From the NCBI GenBank assembly GCA_947475895.1, contig CANJMF010000017.1:1-64000 (forward strand): 64,000 bases of DNA. The letters run 5' to 3'. The notes below the pieces were generated by a model, which was not told the DNA's origin, did not search any database, and worked only from the letters and a program-made list of their open reading frames with translations. The position numbers and the translations under genes are program-made. This DNA comes from Fidelibacterota bacterium (GTDB lineage Bacteria; Pseudomonadota; Alphaproteobacteria; Rhodospirillales; Rhodospirillaceae). Position 1 is the stretch's first letter. The number at the start of each line of letters is the position of its first letter. Shown piece after piece: positions 24,732 through 36,089 of the stretch.

Positions 24732-26620
24732 TTGGATTCCGTTTTCGTAAGGCGGACCAAGGTTTTTCCTTCGCTAACCGTATCGCCTTTGCTGACCAGC
24801 AAAGCTTCGACGGTTGCGGCAAACGGAGCCGATAGCGTGTGCTCCATTTTCATGGCTTCCACGGTCACTAATGGCTGACCTTTGGCGACAACATCGCCAG
24901 CCTTAATAGCAACAGAGATCACCAAGCCGGGCATGGGCGACAAGATAGCGCCACTCGCTTCGGCACCGCCGCCACTACCCGCTTGAATTTGCGGCGCGGT
25001 GAATTCGTGAGCTTCGCCTTTGTCGAAAACGAGAATCTGCGTGCCGTTCACGGCGCTCGACCGTGAAGTCGCGCCAACAGGCAGGGTCAAAGCGACCTCG
25101 TGAATGGCCGCTCCGCTTTGTAGCCCAACCGTCGTGGTGGAGGGCGTATTGATTTTGAACCCCGTGACCTTGGACCACGGCGATTGACCATCGGTATACG
25201 TTTCGGTGCGCAAGCGCGTAATCGCCGCGCTTTGCAAAACTTCCGGCGAATGTTCAGGAGCCGGAACGAGCTCCGCGAGATGCGCCGCAATAAACCCGGT
25301 CTCTACCTTTCCAGCGATAAAGTCCTTGTTCGACGCAGCGCGTGCCAGGAAGGCCGCATTTGTCTTAACCGGCCACACTTCAACACGACGGCAAGCATCG
25401 GCCAAAGCGGCCGCTGCGGCTTCGCGTGTTTGGCGATGCACGATGAGCTTGGCGATCATCGGATCGTAGAACGAGCTCACCTCGCCGCCTTCGGCGACAC
25501 CGGTATCAACACGAATGTCGCTCGGCATACGGAAGTGCGTGAGCGGTCCGGTTGATGGCAGGAACCCTGTCGTCGGGTTTTCCGCGTAAAGCCGCGCTTC
25601 CATGGCGTTGCCGTTGATCGACAGCTGGTCTTGCTTCAAGGGCAGTGGCTCGCCTGCCGCAATACGAAGCTGCCACTCAACCAAATCTTGCCCCGTGATC
25701 ATTTCGGTCACGGGATGCTCGACCTGCAAGCGCGTGTTCATTTCCATGAACCAGATCTTGTCGGCGTGCAGGCCTTTGCTGGCATCGGCGATGAATTCGA
25801 TGGTACCGGCGCCCTCATAATTGACAGCGCGTGCAGCACGCACGGCGGCATCGCAGATCGCCGCGCGCGTCTTCTCATCCATTCCCGGCGCCGGAGCTTC
25901 TTCGATGACCTTCTGATGCCGGCGCTGCAATGAGCAATCGCGTTCGAAAAGATGAACCGCGTTGCCATGCGTGTCGGCGAATACCTGTACTTCGATATGA
26001 CGCGGATGCGTGATGTACTTTTCGATCAGGACGCGATCGTCTTTAAAGCTTGCCGCAGCTTCACGGCGGCACGAGGTCAGCGCGGCGGCAAAATCTTCCG
26101 CTGCGTCGACTTTACGCATGCCCTTACCGCCGCCACCGGCAACGGCTTTGATCAGGACCGGATAACCGATCTGATCGGCTTCTTTTTTGAGGCGCGCTTC
26201 CGCCTGGTCGTCGCCGAGATAACCGGGGGTCACCGGCACGCCGGCTTCCGACATGCGTTTCTTGGCGGCGTCTTTCAAACCCATGGCGCGAATGGCCGAG
26301 GCCGGCGGACCGACCCAAATCAATCCGGCCGCTTTGACCATATCGGCGAACGCCGCGTTTTCCGACAGGAAACCGTAGCCAGGATGGATCGCCTGCGCGC
26401 CCGTTTCCTTGGCGGCCGCGATGATGCGTTCGCCGACAAGATAACTGTCTGTTGCCGCGGCGGTGCCAATGCGCACAGCGACATCGGCTTCTTTTACATG
26501 GAGCGAATTCGCGTCGGGATCCGAATAAACGGAGGTGACGCGAATGCCCATACGCCGCGCGGTGCGGATAACACGCCGCGCGATTTCGCCACGATTTGCG
26601 ATTAAGAGACTACCGAACAT
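24728..26620 (-). CDS. liuD: Methylcrotonyl-CoA carboxylase biotin-carboxylase subunit
   Basis: A 630-residue subunit: biotin carboxylase domain (1-450: [23 protein letters not shown] loop [27 protein letters not shown]), a linker, and a C-terminal biotinyl domain with the biotinylated Lys591 in VEAMKMEHT. It carboxylates biotin with ATP and bicarbonate for the partner MccB, encoded 2 bases upstream. Operon context (isovaleryl-CoA dehydrogenase, MccB) argues for 3-methylcrotonyl-CoA rather than propionyl-CoA. The symbol follows the Pseudomonas liu naming. Confidence 0.92.
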   Translation of the reverse strand: MFGSLLIANRGEIARRVIRTARRMGIRVTSVYSDPDANSLHVKEADVAVRIGTAAATDSYLVGERIIAAAKETGAQAIHPGYGFLSENAAFADMVKAAGLIWVGPPASAIRAMGLKDAAKKRMSEAGVPVTPGYLGDDQAEARLKKEADQIGYPVLIKAVAGGGGKGMRKVDAAEDFAAALTSCRREAAASFKDDRVLIEKYITHPRHIEVQVFADTHGNAVHLFERDCSLQRRHQKVIEEAPAPGMDEKTRAAICDAAVRAARAVNYEGAGTIEFIADASKGLHADKIWFMEMNTRLQVEHPVTEMITGQDLVEWQLRIAAGEPLPLKQDQLSINGNAMEARLYAENPTTGFLPSTGPLTHFRMPSDIRVDTGVAEGGEVSSFYDPMIAKLIVHRQTREAAAAALADACRRVEVWPVKTNAAFLARAASNKDFIAGKVETGFIAAHLAELVPAPEHSPEVLQSAAITRLRTETYTDGQSPWSKVTGFKINTPSTTTVGLQSGAAIHEVALTLPVGATSRSSAVNGTQILVFDKGEAHEFTAPQIQAGSGGGAEASGAILSPMPGLVISVAIKAGDVVAKGQPLVTVEAMKMEHTLSAPFAATVEALLVSKGDTVSEGKTLVRLTKTESK

Positions 26621-26622
26621 GA

Positions 26623-28230
<1,608 letters not shown>

Positions 28231-28234
28231 GGCG

Positions 28235-29407
28235 TTATGCACTCTCGTTGAACAATTCGCGGCCAATCAGCATGCGGCGAATTTCGGATGTACCAGCGCC
28301 AATCTCATAGAGCTTGGCGTCACGGAGCAGACGGCCCGTGGGATAGTCGTTGATGTAGCCATTCCCCCCGAGGCACTGAATGGCTTCGAGCGCCATCCAC
28401 GTTGCTTTTTCAGCGGCGAACAAAATCGCGCCAGCGGCGTCTTTGCGCGTGGGGCCGGCACGATCGCATGCCTTGCAGACCGCATAGACATACGCTTTGC
28501 TGGCGTTCAATGCGGTGTACATGTCGGCGAGCTTACCTTGGATCAATTGGAATTCGCCGATCGGTTTACCGAACTGTTCACGCTCATGGACATAGGGAAT
28601 CACGATATCCATGCAAGCTTGCATGATGCCGATGGGGCCAGCCGCCAGCACGGCGCGTTCATAGTCGAGCCCGCTCATGAGCACGCGCACGCCGCCGTTC
28701 AGTTGACCCAGAATGTTCTCTTCAGGAATTTCACAATCCTGGAAAACCAGCTCGCCCGTGTTCGAGCCGCGCATGCCCAGCTTGTCGAGCTTTTGCGCAA
28801 CCGAGAAACCTTTAAAGCCCTTCTCGACGATAAACGCGGTGATGCCGCGTGAACCGGCCGCCGGGTCCGTCTTGGCATAAACAACCAACGTATCGGCGTC
28901 GGGACCATTGGTGATCCACATCTTCGTGCCGTTCAGGACGTAGCGATCGCCTTTCTTATCGGCGCGCAGCTTCATGGACACGACGTCCGATCCTGCGCCC
29001 GGTTCCGACATGGCGAGCGCGCCGATGTGGTCGCCGGAAATTAGCTTGGGCAGATAACGTTCGCGCTGCTCTTTGCTGCCATTCAGCTTCAGTTGGTTAA
29101 CGCACAAATTGGAGTGCGCGCCGTAGCTGAGGCCAACAGACGCCGAGGCGCGGCTGATCTCTTCCATGACCACCGCGTGCTCAAGGTATCCCATGCCTGC
29201 GCCGCCGTACTCTTCCGGGGCCGTGACGCCGAGGACGCCAAGATCGCCGAATTTTTTCCAAAGCTCGTTCGGGAACTCGTTGTCGCGATCGATCGCAGCC
29301 GCGCGCGGCGCGATTTCGGTCGCGGCAAAGGCGGCCACGGACTCGCGGAGCATGTCCGCAGTTTCACCAAGGTCGAAGTCGAAGGCTGGAATGCGATTTG
29401 AAAGCAT
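28235..29407 (-). CDS. liuA: Isovaleryl-CoA dehydrogenase
   Basis: A 390-residue acyl-CoA dehydrogenase. The catalytic glutamate position is the isovaleryl-type one, Glu250 in [14 protein letters not shown], as in IVD rather than the C-terminal Glu of other family members. Other motifs: [27 protein letters not shown] and the C-terminal [19 protein letters not shown] with [12 protein letters not shown]. It is the first gene of the leucine operon and is divergent from a TetR regulator. It makes 3-methylcrotonyl-CoA and passes electrons to ETF. Confidence 0.94.
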   Translation of the reverse strand: MLSNRIPAFDFDLGETADMLRESVAAFAATEIAPRAAAIDRDNEFPNELWKKFGDLGVLGVTAPEEYGGAGMGYLEHAVVMEEISRASASVGLSYGAHSNLCVNQLKLNGSKEQRERYLPKLISGDHIGALAMSEPGAGSDVVSMKLRADKKGDRYVLNGTKMWITNGPDADTLVVYAKTDPAAGSRGITAFIVEKGFKGFSVAQKLDKLGMRGSNTGELVFQDCEIPEENILGQLNGGVRVLMSGLDYERAVLAAGPIGIMQACMDIVIPYVHEREQFGKPIGEFQLIQGKLADMYTALNASKAYVYAVCKACDRAGPTRKDAAGAILFAAEKATWMALEAIQCLGGNGYINDYPTGRLLRDAKLYEIGAGTSEIRRMLIGRELFNESA

Positions 29408-29424
29408 TTGATGTCCCGGTTATG

Positions 29425-29449
29425 ATAAGAAACGATCATACGTTCTTAT
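29425..29449. promoter_or_regulatory. Likely operator of the leucine operon / TetR gene
   Basis: ATAAGAA (29425-29431) and TTCTTAT (29443-29449) form a perfect 7-bp inverted repeat with an 11-base spacer, with AACG/CGTT partly extending it. It lies in the 62-base gap between two divergent starts, where a dimeric TetR protein could repress both genes. Confidence 0.6.
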
Positions 29450-29469
29450 AATGGCGAAGCAAGGCTAGA

Positions 29470-30063
29470 ATGTCGCGAACAAAAGGCTCCTCGGGGCAGC
29501 GCACCAAAGCCGCGATTCGTAAGGCAGGCCGGGCACTTATTTATAAGCACGGCTATGAAGGCATGAGCTTGCGCCAGCTTGCCGATTCCGTGGGCGTTCA
29601 GCAAGGTTCGCTCTATAACCATATTCGCTCAAAACAACAAATGCTCTTCGATTTGATGGAGGAGCATTTGGTGGCGATCATTAAAGCGCTGGAAACGGTC
29701 CTGGAGCACGAGCGAGAGCCGCTGGCGCAAATGAAAGCGTTTATCGCCTTCCATTTGACCTACCATATGCAGCGGCAGAGCGAGGTTTACATCAATAACT
29801 CGGAATTGCGCAGCCTTGAGCCAGGCAATCTCCGCAAAATTAATGCACTGCGATATGCCTATGAACGGCTCGTCATCGGCATCATTAAAGCTGGGAGTGA
29901 TGCCGGAAAATTCAAAGTCGATGAGCCCCGAGTCGCAGCCTTCGCGCTCATCGCCATGCTGACCGGGATTTGCAATTGGTATCAGCCCAACGGCCCCTTA
30001 AGCAAAGCGCGGCTCGTTAAGGTCCATACGGAAATTGCACTGCGCGGATTGACCGGAAAATAG
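29470..30063 (+). CDS. TetR-family regulator, probably of leucine catabolism
   Basis: A 197-residue protein. N-terminal helix-turn-helix: IRKAGRALIYKHGYEGMSLRQLADSVGVQQGSLYNHIRSKQQML in segments typical of TetR (residues about 14-58). The C-terminal ligand domain contains HLTYHMQRQSEVYINNSELRSLEP. It is divergent from the isovaleryl-CoA dehydrogenase operon with a palindrome between them. An acyl-CoA intermediate as inducer is likely from family habit but not shown. Confidence 0.85.
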   Translation: MSRTKGSSGQRTKAAIRKAGRALIYKHGYEGMSLRQLADSVGVQQGSLYNHIRSKQQMLFDLMEEHLVAIIKALETVLEHEREPLAQMKAFIAFHLTYHMQRQSEVYINNSELRSLEPGNLRKINALRYAYERLVIGIIKAGSDAGKFKVDEPRVAAFALIAMLTGICNWYQPNGPLSKARLVKVHTEIALRGLTGK

Positions 30064-30074
30064 CGCGGCCCCTC

Positions 30075-30127
30075 CTCTCATCGGCTCGCGCGCCTCAATT
30101 TTGAGAACGCGCTCACCGATGAAAGAG
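30075..30127. terminator. Bidirectional hairpin between TetR and cupin genes
   Basis: CTCTCATCGG pairs with CCGATGAAAGAG (one bulge), with inner GCGCG/CGCGC and CTCAA/TTGAG stems. It fills the gap between two convergent genes. The T-tracts are poor. Confidence 0.5.
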
Positions 30128-30145
30128 GAAGCAATCGACCGATGA

Positions 30146-30556
30146 TTATTTCGCCGGGATGACGAGCGGTTTGTCTTTTTCCACGACGTAGGTCTGGAGG
30201 CCTTTGACAACGGCCTTGCTCTTATTTGCGCCGAGGTGAACCGTGCCCGGCTCAATTTTGACGAACTCGCCGGCCTTCACGATCTTATCGGGAGCGCCTT
30301 GCGACGACGTCGTCAGCTCGCCCTCGGTGATGTACGTCATTTCCAGTCCAGGATGAGTGTGGAAAGGAAGCCCTGCGCCGGGATCGAATTCGATCTTGAA
30401 GTTGATGGCAACGTAATTGGTGTTGGGAATATCCCATCTCTGCAACTCGACACGGCGGATACCCTGGGGCGGGGCCGGGGCATCGGCAGCGACTGCGGGG
30501 GCCATTGTGGCGACCGCGAACGCAAGGCTCAGCAAGAGCTTCTTCAACATGTTCAA
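30146..30556 (-). CDS. Exported cupin-domain protein
   Basis: A 136-residue protein with a Sec signal (LKKLLLSLAFAVATMAPAVAA) and one cupin barrel: NFKIEFDPGAGLPFHTHPGLEMTYITEGEL in parts, with the two His and the Glu of metal motif 1, and GTVHLGANKSK as a degenerate motif 2. GGGAGGA precedes the ATG. Small exported cupins of this kind have no agreed function. It has no evident operon partner. Confidence 0.75.
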   Translation of the reverse strand: MNMLKKLLLSLAFAVATMAPAVAADAPAPPQGIRRVELQRWDIPNTNYVAINFKIEFDPGAGLPFHTHPGLEMTYITEGELTTSSQGAPDKIVKAGEFVKIEPGTVHLGANKSKAVVKGLQTYVVEKDKPLVIPAK

Positions 30557-30792
30557 ATCCTCCCTAAAACTTTTCTGTGATGACGTGATATTTGTAAAAC
30601 GTTCGCGAAAAGGTGTCGATAAGGTGCTTAACTGCTTGTGAGCGAAGGCGACTGTCGCCCAAATGACAAATGGCGTTTTGGCGCGATCTCAGTACTTTTA
30701 ACTAGCATAACGGCGCTTATCTGTCTCAGGTCTGGCGGAAAAAGGGCATACTCGCGCGAGAATTGGCGCGGACTGCACAGGGGAAATCAAGA

Positions 30793-32103
30793 ATGACAGC
30801 CGTAATGTCCGACGCCGAACACAGCCGCCACCTGAAGCGGGCGATTGTCGCAAGCACGATCGGGACCGCCATCGAATGGTATGACTTCTTTCTCTACAGC
30901 ACGATGACCGGCCTCGTGTTTGCGAAGCTGTTTTTCCCACAGTCGGATCCCTTAACGGGCACGCTGCAGGCTTTCTCCATTTACTTCGTCGGCTTTATCG
31001 CACGCCCCATAGGTGCTGCGATCTTCGGGCATTTCGGCGACCGGATCGGCCGGAAGTCCACGCTTATCGCAACGCTATTCCTTATGGGCCTCGCGACTTT
31101 CTTCATTGGGCTCGTTCCCACATACGAAACCATCGGCGCCTGGGGCGCCGTGCTTTTGACAATCTTGCGCTTCATTCAAGGCATCGGCGTTGGCGGCGAG
31201 TGGGGCGGTTCGATTCTTCTGGCGATGGAGTGGAGCAAAACCAATAAGCATCGCGGCTTCATTACATCATGGCCACAGTTCGGCGTGCCGGTTGGATTGA
31301 TCCTAGCCAATTTGGCTGTGCTTGCTTTCAGTAGCCTTGCCGGCGACGCTTTCTTCGAGTGGGGCTGGCGCGTGCCGTTCCTGCTGAGCATCGCGTTGGT
31401 TGGTGTCGGCCTTTATATCCGCCTCGGCATCCTTGAGACGCCAACGTTCGCAAAGCTGACCGCCGAAAAGAAGGTCGAGAAAACGCCGGTCCTCGAGGTC
31501 ATCAAGCGCCAGCCGAAAGAGATCATATTGTCAGGTCTCGCCCGTGTCGGTCAGCAAGCGACCTTCTATATTTTCACGGCCTTCATTTTCACATACGGCA
31601 CCGTGCAGCTAAAAATGGAGCGCAACCTCCTGATCCAGGGCGTTCTTGTGGCTTCGATGCTGTCGTTCTTCTCGATCCCCTTTTTCGGATGGCTTTCAGA
31701 TCGTTGGGGACGCAAACGGACCTACATGACGGGCGTCGTCGTCCTCGGCCTATTTTCCTTCGTCTATTTTGCCGTGCTCGACTCCATGGTGCCGTCGTTG
31801 ATCTTCTTGATTGTCGCCATCTCGCTCGTTCCGCACGACATGAGCTACGCGCCTCAGGGCGCTTTGATCGCGGAAAGCTTTACGCCACGCCTTCGCTATT
31901 CCGGTGCGTCCCTGGGCTATCAGGTGGCCTCGATCATTGCCGGCGGCCCGGCACCGATCATCGCGACCGCGCTGCTCGACAAATACAAAACGGGCTTCGC
32001 TGTTGCGGTTTACCTGGGAATATGCGCGGTGATTAGTTTGATCGCGACAGCACTATTGCCCGATCGCACCAACAAAGATATTTCAGCAGAGTACGATTCT
32101 TAA
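30793..32103 (+). CDS. MFS transporter, metabolite:H+ symporter (MHS) type
   Basis: A 436-residue, 12-helix carrier. MHS marks: IASTIGTAIEWYDFFLY-like start (STIGTAIEWYDFFLYST), GFIARPIGAAIFGHFGDRIGRK between helices 2 and 3, and GIGVGGEWGGSILLAMEW. Such carriers move organic acids such as shikimate, 2-oxoglutarate or proline with protons; the substrate is unknown. ATG 30793 follows AGGGGA. The downstream SDR gene, 39 bases away, may be cotranscribed. Confidence 0.88.
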   Translation: MTAVMSDAEHSRHLKRAIVASTIGTAIEWYDFFLYSTMTGLVFAKLFFPQSDPLTGTLQAFSIYFVGFIARPIGAAIFGHFGDRIGRKSTLIATLFLMGLATFFIGLVPTYETIGAWGAVLLTILRFIQGIGVGGEWGGSILLAMEWSKTNKHRGFITSWPQFGVPVGLILANLAVLAFSSLAGDAFFEWGWRVPFLLSIALVGVGLYIRLGILETPTFAKLTAEKKVEKTPVLEVIKRQPKEIILSGLARVGQQATFYIFTAFIFTYGTVQLKMERNLLIQGVLVASMLSFFSIPFFGWLSDRWGRKRTYMTGVVVLGLFSFVYFAVLDSMVPSLIFLIVAISLVPHDMSYAPQGALIAESFTPRLRYSGASLGYQVASIIAGGPAPIIATALLDKYKTGFAVAVYLGICAVISLIATALLPDRTNKDISAEYDS

Positions 32104-32142
32104 TTTCGCCTTCGTATCGCCAAAAACGATAGGGACTAAGCA

Positions 32143-32886
32143 ATGGATCTCGGCATCAAAGGGCGCAACGCAATCGTATGCGCTTCTAGTCAAGGGCTCG
32201 GCAAGGCATCGGCGTTGGCGCTCGCGCGCGAAGGCGTCAACGTTGTGATTAACGGCCGCGACGCTGCCAAACTAGAAGCAGCAGCTGAGTCGATCCGCAA
32301 GGAAGCCCCAGGCGTGACTGTGACGCCCATTGCGGGCAGCGTGACCGACGTTGAATGCCGCACCGCCTTGCTGAAGGCGATGCCTGCACCGGATATGCTT
32401 ATCAACAATGCCGGTGGACCGCCGCCGGGCGACTTCCGCGACTGGACTCGCGATATGTGGGTTGCCGCGTTTGACGCTAACATCATGAGCGCCGTGGAAC
32501 TCATTCGCCTGACGATCGACGGAATGATTGCGCGCGGCTTCGGCCGCATCATCAATATCACGTCATCAAGCGTGCGTGTGCCCATCCCCCTGCTCGGACT
32601 TTCCAATGCCATGCGTGCAGGCCTTGTGAACTTCTCGCTGGGGCTCGTACCGCAAACGTCTTCAAAAGGCGTTACGATCAACAACATGTTGCCGGGCCCC
32701 TTCGACACGGATCGCGTCCGCAAGTCGAAAGAGTTGAGCGCCACCGTGAAGAATCCCGTCGCGGGTCATCTGGGCGATCCCGACCAATTTGGCGCCACAT
32801 GCGCATTTCTGTGCAGCACTCACGCGGCCTATCTGACGGGCCAAAACATCATGCTCGACGGCGGCTTAAATCCGGGGAACTTCTAA
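32143..32886 (+). CDS. SDR-family protein with altered catalytic residues
   Basis: A 247-residue Rossmann protein with the SDR frame: CASSQGLGKASAL (replacing TGxxxGxG), NNAGGPPPG (88-96) and a C-terminal TGQNIMLDGGLNPGNF. The catalytic YxxxK is absent: after Ser141-143 the expected Tyr is Ser154 and the Lys is Arg158 (LLGLSNAMRAG). A subgroup of FabG-like SDRs carries this LSNxxRAG motif, so it is likely an inherited variant and not a recent mutation. Its reaction, if any, is unknown. The stop overlaps the convergent thiolase stop by 4 bases. Confidence 0.8.
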   Translation: MDLGIKGRNAIVCASSQGLGKASALALAREGVNVVINGRDAAKLEAAAESIRKEAPGVTVTPIAGSVTDVECRTALLKAMPAPDMLINNAGGPPPGDFRDWTRDMWVAAFDANIMSAVELIRLTIDGMIARGFGRIINITSSSVRVPIPLLGLSNAMRAGLVNFSLGLVPQTSSKGVTINNMLPGPFDTDRVRKSKELSATVKNPVAGHLGDPDQFGATCAFLCSTHAAYLTGQNIMLDGGLNPGNF

Positions 32887-34079
32887 ACAAGTTCCAAGGC
32901 GACGGCCGTCGCCTCCCCGCCGCCAATGCACAAGCTTGCGACGCCGCGCTTAAGGCCTCTGTTTTCAAGCGCGGCCAGGAGCGTCGCGATAATACGCGCG
33001 CCGCTTGCGCCGATGGGGTGACCTAGGGCACACGCGCCACCGTTCACATTCAGTTTGTCTTGCGGAATGCCGAGTTCCGATGCGGCAATCATTGCGACAA
33101 TCGCGAAGGCCTCATTAACTTCGAAAAGATCAACGTCGGCGACAGACCACCCCGCTCTCGCAAGAACTTTTTTCATGGCCGGCACAGGCGCGGTCGCGAA
33201 CAAACTCGGTTCCTGAGCATGGACAGCGCAGCTTACGATCCTGGCTTTGATTGGCAGGCCCAGTCGTTTCGCGACACTCTCGCGCGTGACAACGACCGCT
33301 GCCGCGCCGTCGGAAATGGAAGACGCATTCGCGGCGGTAACAGTTCCGTCCTTTGAAAAGGCCGGCTTAATTTCACGGATTTTCTCCGGTCGCGCTTTAC
33401 TTGGCTGCTCATCGGTATCGACGACCGCGGTCCCGCTGCGCCCTTCGATCTTGACCGGCGCAATTTCACGCGTGAACGTTCCGTTCGCGATCGCCGCTTT
33501 GGCACGCGTCAAAGACTGAATAGCGTAATCGTCCTGGGCCTCGCGCGTCAGCTGATAGTCGCGCGCGATGTCGTCCGCGAAGGCGCCCATCAGCCTGCCT
33601 TGCGCGTACGCATCCTCAAGCCCGTCGAGAAACATCGAGTCCTGCACGACATCGTGGCCCATGCGCATTCCGCCGCGATGCTTCGGCAGCAAAAAAGGGG
33701 CGTTGGTCATGCTCTCCATGCCACCGGCCACGATGACATCGGCAGAGCCCGCCGCCAGAGCATCAGCCGCCATGATGACGGCCTGCATACCCGAGCCGCA
33801 CATTTTATTGATCGTCGTGGCACCCGTCGCGATCGGCAGCCCGGCCCCCAGCGCCGCTTGCCGCGCCGGCGCTTGCCCGAGCCCTGCCGGAAGCACGCAC
33901 CCCATGATCACTTGGTCGACGTTCTCGCCCTTCACGTTCGCGCGCTCAAGCGCGGCTTTAATCGCGGCAGAACCGAGTGCCGTTGCTTTCAAACCCGCCA
34001 GCGCTCCTTGGAAGGACGCCATTGGCGTGCGGGCATAGCTCGCGATGACGACGGGATCCGATGATTTGGCTTTGTTCAT
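32883..34079 (-). CDS. Acetyl-CoA acetyltransferase (thiolase)
   Basis: A 398-residue thiolase with all catalytic elements: nucleophile Cys in NKMCGSGMQAVIMA, His in GGACALGHPIGASGAR, and the second Cys in ASLCIGGGEATA. The ATPVASFQG-like start (ARTPMASFQGALAG) fits biosynthetic/degradative acetoacetyl-CoA thiolase. With the 3-hydroxybutyrate dehydrogenase at 51518 and the leucine operon it would channel acetoacetate to acetyl-CoA. ATG 34079 follows GAGAAG. Confidence 0.92.
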   Translation of the reverse strand: MNKAKSSDPVVIASYARTPMASFQGALAGLKATALGSAAIKAALERANVKGENVDQVIMGCVLPAGLGQAPARQAALGAGLPIATGATTINKMCGSGMQAVIMAADALAAGSADVIVAGGMESMTNAPFLLPKHRGGMRMGHDVVQDSMFLDGLEDAYAQGRLMGAFADDIARDYQLTREAQDDYAIQSLTRAKAAIANGTFTREIAPVKIEGRSGTAVVDTDEQPSKARPEKIREIKPAFSKDGTVTAANASSISDGAAAVVVTRESVAKRLGLPIKARIVSCAVHAQEPSLFATAPVPAMKKVLARAGWSVADVDLFEVNEAFAIVAMIAASELGIPQDKLNVNGGACALGHPIGASGARIIATLLAALENRGLKRGVASLCIGGGEATAVALELV

Positions 34080-34192
34080 GACACTTCTCACAGAGTGGGA
34101 TGACGCGGCGCGTCAAATATCCTCAACGCTTACATATTGCGCTGGGATTGAACACTCTTGTTCATGGAGGGTCTGCGATGCGTAAAAAGCAA

Positions 34193-34225
34193 AACGCGCC
34201 GGTGCAAAAAATGCACCGGCGCGTT
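34193..34225 (-). terminator. Strong terminator of the NHL gene
   Basis: A perfect 14-bp stem, AACGCGCCGGTGCA with TGCACCGGCGCGTT, loop of five A (five T on the minus strand), followed by TTGCTTTTTACG. It lies 17 bases after the stop at 34242. Confidence 0.85.
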
Positions 34226-34241
34226 CGTAGCTCAGAAAACG

Positions 34242-35441
34242 TTACTTTGCGATTGGCTTCATGCCCGTGAACAGGAAGCGCTGCACGCGGTTGTTGCCGG
34301 TCGTTTCGCCGGTATAGATGTTGCCTTTGGAGTCCACCGCCAAGGAATGGACTTCCATGAAGCGTCCACCTTCGCGACCGCCAACACCGAACTGACCGAT
34401 CACTTTCATATCGCTATGACGGAGGATCAGAACGTTTTTGTCGGCCGGATTGGCGACGTACATATAGCGCTGCTCCGGATCGGTCGAGAACGCGAGACCG
34501 CACATCGTTCCGAGGCCCTTTGCGCGCGGCTGGACGAAAGCTTCGCGAACGAACTTGCCGTTCTTTTGGAAGACTTGAATACGGCTGTTGGCGCGGTCGC
34601 AGACATACAGCAAGCCGTCGTTACCGCCGAGGATGCAGTGCGTAACGGCGAACTGCTCCTTTTGCTTTTCCGGGTCACCAGTTTCGATGCCGCTCATCTG
34701 CGGACCATCGGGCGGCATCTTGCCGTAAGCACCCCAGTGACGTTTATATTTTCCGGTATCCGCGTCGAACACCACGACGCGACGGTTTTGGTAGCCGTCA
34801 GAGATGAAGACCTCATTGCTTTTGGCATCCACATAGACGCCCGTAGGACCAGCGAGGTTTTCTTTATCGTTGCTCGACTTGGCCTGCTCTTTGCCAATAC
34901 GCATAATGAATTTTCCATCGCGCGTCATCTTCACGACCTGCGACGGGGCAGCATTGCTAACAACCCAGACGTTGTTTTTGTAGTCCACATAAACAGCGTG
35001 CTCGGACGCCGGCCACATGCCTTCCGGATATGGTCCCGAAACCTGCTTACCGACTAAGACTTGCGCTTTGGTTTGTGGGTCGACGATGTGAATCGGCCCC
35101 CAAGCCTGAACCATATTGCCTTCGAAATCGTACTCGATGATCGGCGGTGCCGGACGGCAACATGCTCCGCCTTCAGTCAAAGCATAACGCTCTGTGATGC
35201 CCGTCGTGGTGGCAGGACGTTGCGCGACCCAAAGGTGGTCGTTCTTTTCCATGAACACGCCGCCAACTTGGCCGGTGACCCATGCATTCGGCAGCGGCTT
35301 CGGCCAGTCAGGATCGTATTTGAACTGCGGCACTTCTTCGACGACAGCTGCGGCTTGCGCGGCGTAAGCCTGCATCCCTCCGGAAACCATCAGCATGCTA
35401 ACGCACGCGGCGGCGCATGTTGCTCTAACCAATTTCTGCAT
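34242..35441 (-). CDS. Exported NHL-repeat beta-propeller protein (second paralogue)
   Basis: A 399-residue protein with a signal peptide (ACVSMLMVSGGMQAYAA). The blades include EHAVYVDYKNNVWVVSNAAP, GPTGVYVDAKSNEVFISDGYQNRRVVVF, GLLYVCDRANSRIQVFQ and VHSLAVDSKGNIYTGETTGNNRVQRF. It is clearly related to 14465-15658. GGGAGATAAGAGG precedes the ATG. Followed on the same strand by nothing (terminator); the NTF2-like gene lies 57 bases upstream and may be in the same transcript. Activity unknown; a periplasmic lactonase- or lyase-like role is only suggested by the fold. Confidence 0.8.
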   Translation of the reverse strand: MQKLVRATCAAACVSMLMVSGGMQAYAAQAAAVVEEVPQFKYDPDWPKPLPNAWVTGQVGGVFMEKNDHLWVAQRPATTTGITERYALTEGGACCRPAPPIIEYDFEGNMVQAWGPIHIVDPQTKAQVLVGKQVSGPYPEGMWPASEHAVYVDYKNNVWVVSNAAPSQVVKMTRDGKFIMRIGKEQAKSSNDKENLAGPTGVYVDAKSNEVFISDGYQNRRVVVFDADTGKYKRHWGAYGKMPPDGPQMSGIETGDPEKQKEQFAVTHCILGGNDGLLYVCDRANSRIQVFQKNGKFVREAFVQPRAKGLGTMCGLAFSTDPEQRYMYVANPADKNVLILRHSDMKVIGQFGVGGREGGRFMEVHSLAVDSKGNIYTGETTGNNRVQRFLFTGMKPIAK

Positions 35442-35498
35442 CCTCTTATCTCCCTATAGGTAATTCTACGCTGGGCGCATAAAGCGCAGCGATTCAGT

Positions 35499-36002
35499 TT
35501 AGTCGCAGGTCACGACCTTCTTCGGCTGGCTGCCGAGCGTGGAAATGAGTTTCCAACCACCGGCTTCTTTTCCGTACAAGTAAGCTGCACTGCCGTCCAT
35601 CAGCTCGGACCCATCCTTCGCAATGCGCTTGAAGCTGCCGCTCGCAATAGCAAGGCTTGGGGTGAGAACGCACACCGTGACGCTTGGCCAATCGGAGCGC
35701 ACATAATTTTCCGGCAGTGCGGCAAGCTGCTTGGTATACTTTTCGCGTACTTTGTCGTGCGAGAGCGCGACCGGGCCGGTCGGCGTATACGTGATTTCCT
35801 GGCCGGCGATGATCTTGTCGACAATTCCGTTCACATCGCGGGCCGCGAACGTCTTCGCGTAATTTTGCAAAGCTTCGCTGACATCGGCCTTGATTTTAGT
35901 GATCTCAGCCGGCGTGAGCGGCTTTTGCTGAGCAGCAGCGGGCAAGGCGGAAGCGCCGAAAGCCAACATTCCGAAAGCGGCAACGAGCGAACGATATTTC
36001 AT
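35499..36002 (-). CDS. Exported NTF2-like (SnoaL/DUF4440-type) protein
   Basis: A 167-residue protein with a signal peptide (AAFGMLAFGASALPAAAQ). A cone-shaped NTF2-like domain follows: LQNYAKTFAARDVNGIVDKII, then ALSHDKVREKYTKQL and SAAYLYGKEAGGWKLIST. Such domains act as small-molecule enzymes or binding proteins; no catalytic residue can be singled out. GGGAGAAG precedes the ATG. It is 57 bases upstream of the NHL gene on the same strand. Confidence 0.7.
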   Translation of the reverse strand: MKYRSLVAAFGMLAFGASALPAAAQQKPLTPAEITKIKADVSEALQNYAKTFAARDVNGIVDKIIAGQEITYTPTGPVALSHDKVREKYTKQLAALPENYVRSDWPSVTVCVLTPSLAIASGSFKRIAKDGSELMDGSAAYLYGKEAGGWKLISTLGSQPKKVVTCD

Positions 36003-36089
36003 GATTCTTCTCCCAAAGAATTAAGTTAGCTCAATAGAATTGTAGAGCGGTCGCGCGTTACGCGATCGTTTTAGAAGTCGACGGAAAAG

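Noticed and set aside
28231-28266. Longer MccB start at 28266.
   Set aside because: It would overlap the isovaleryl-CoA dehydrogenase gene by 32 bases; GTG 28230 gives the family length and normal spacing.
30647-30659. Palindrome GGCGACTGTCGCC upstream of the MHS carrier.
   Set aside because: A single short GC-rich palindrome; too little to call an operator.
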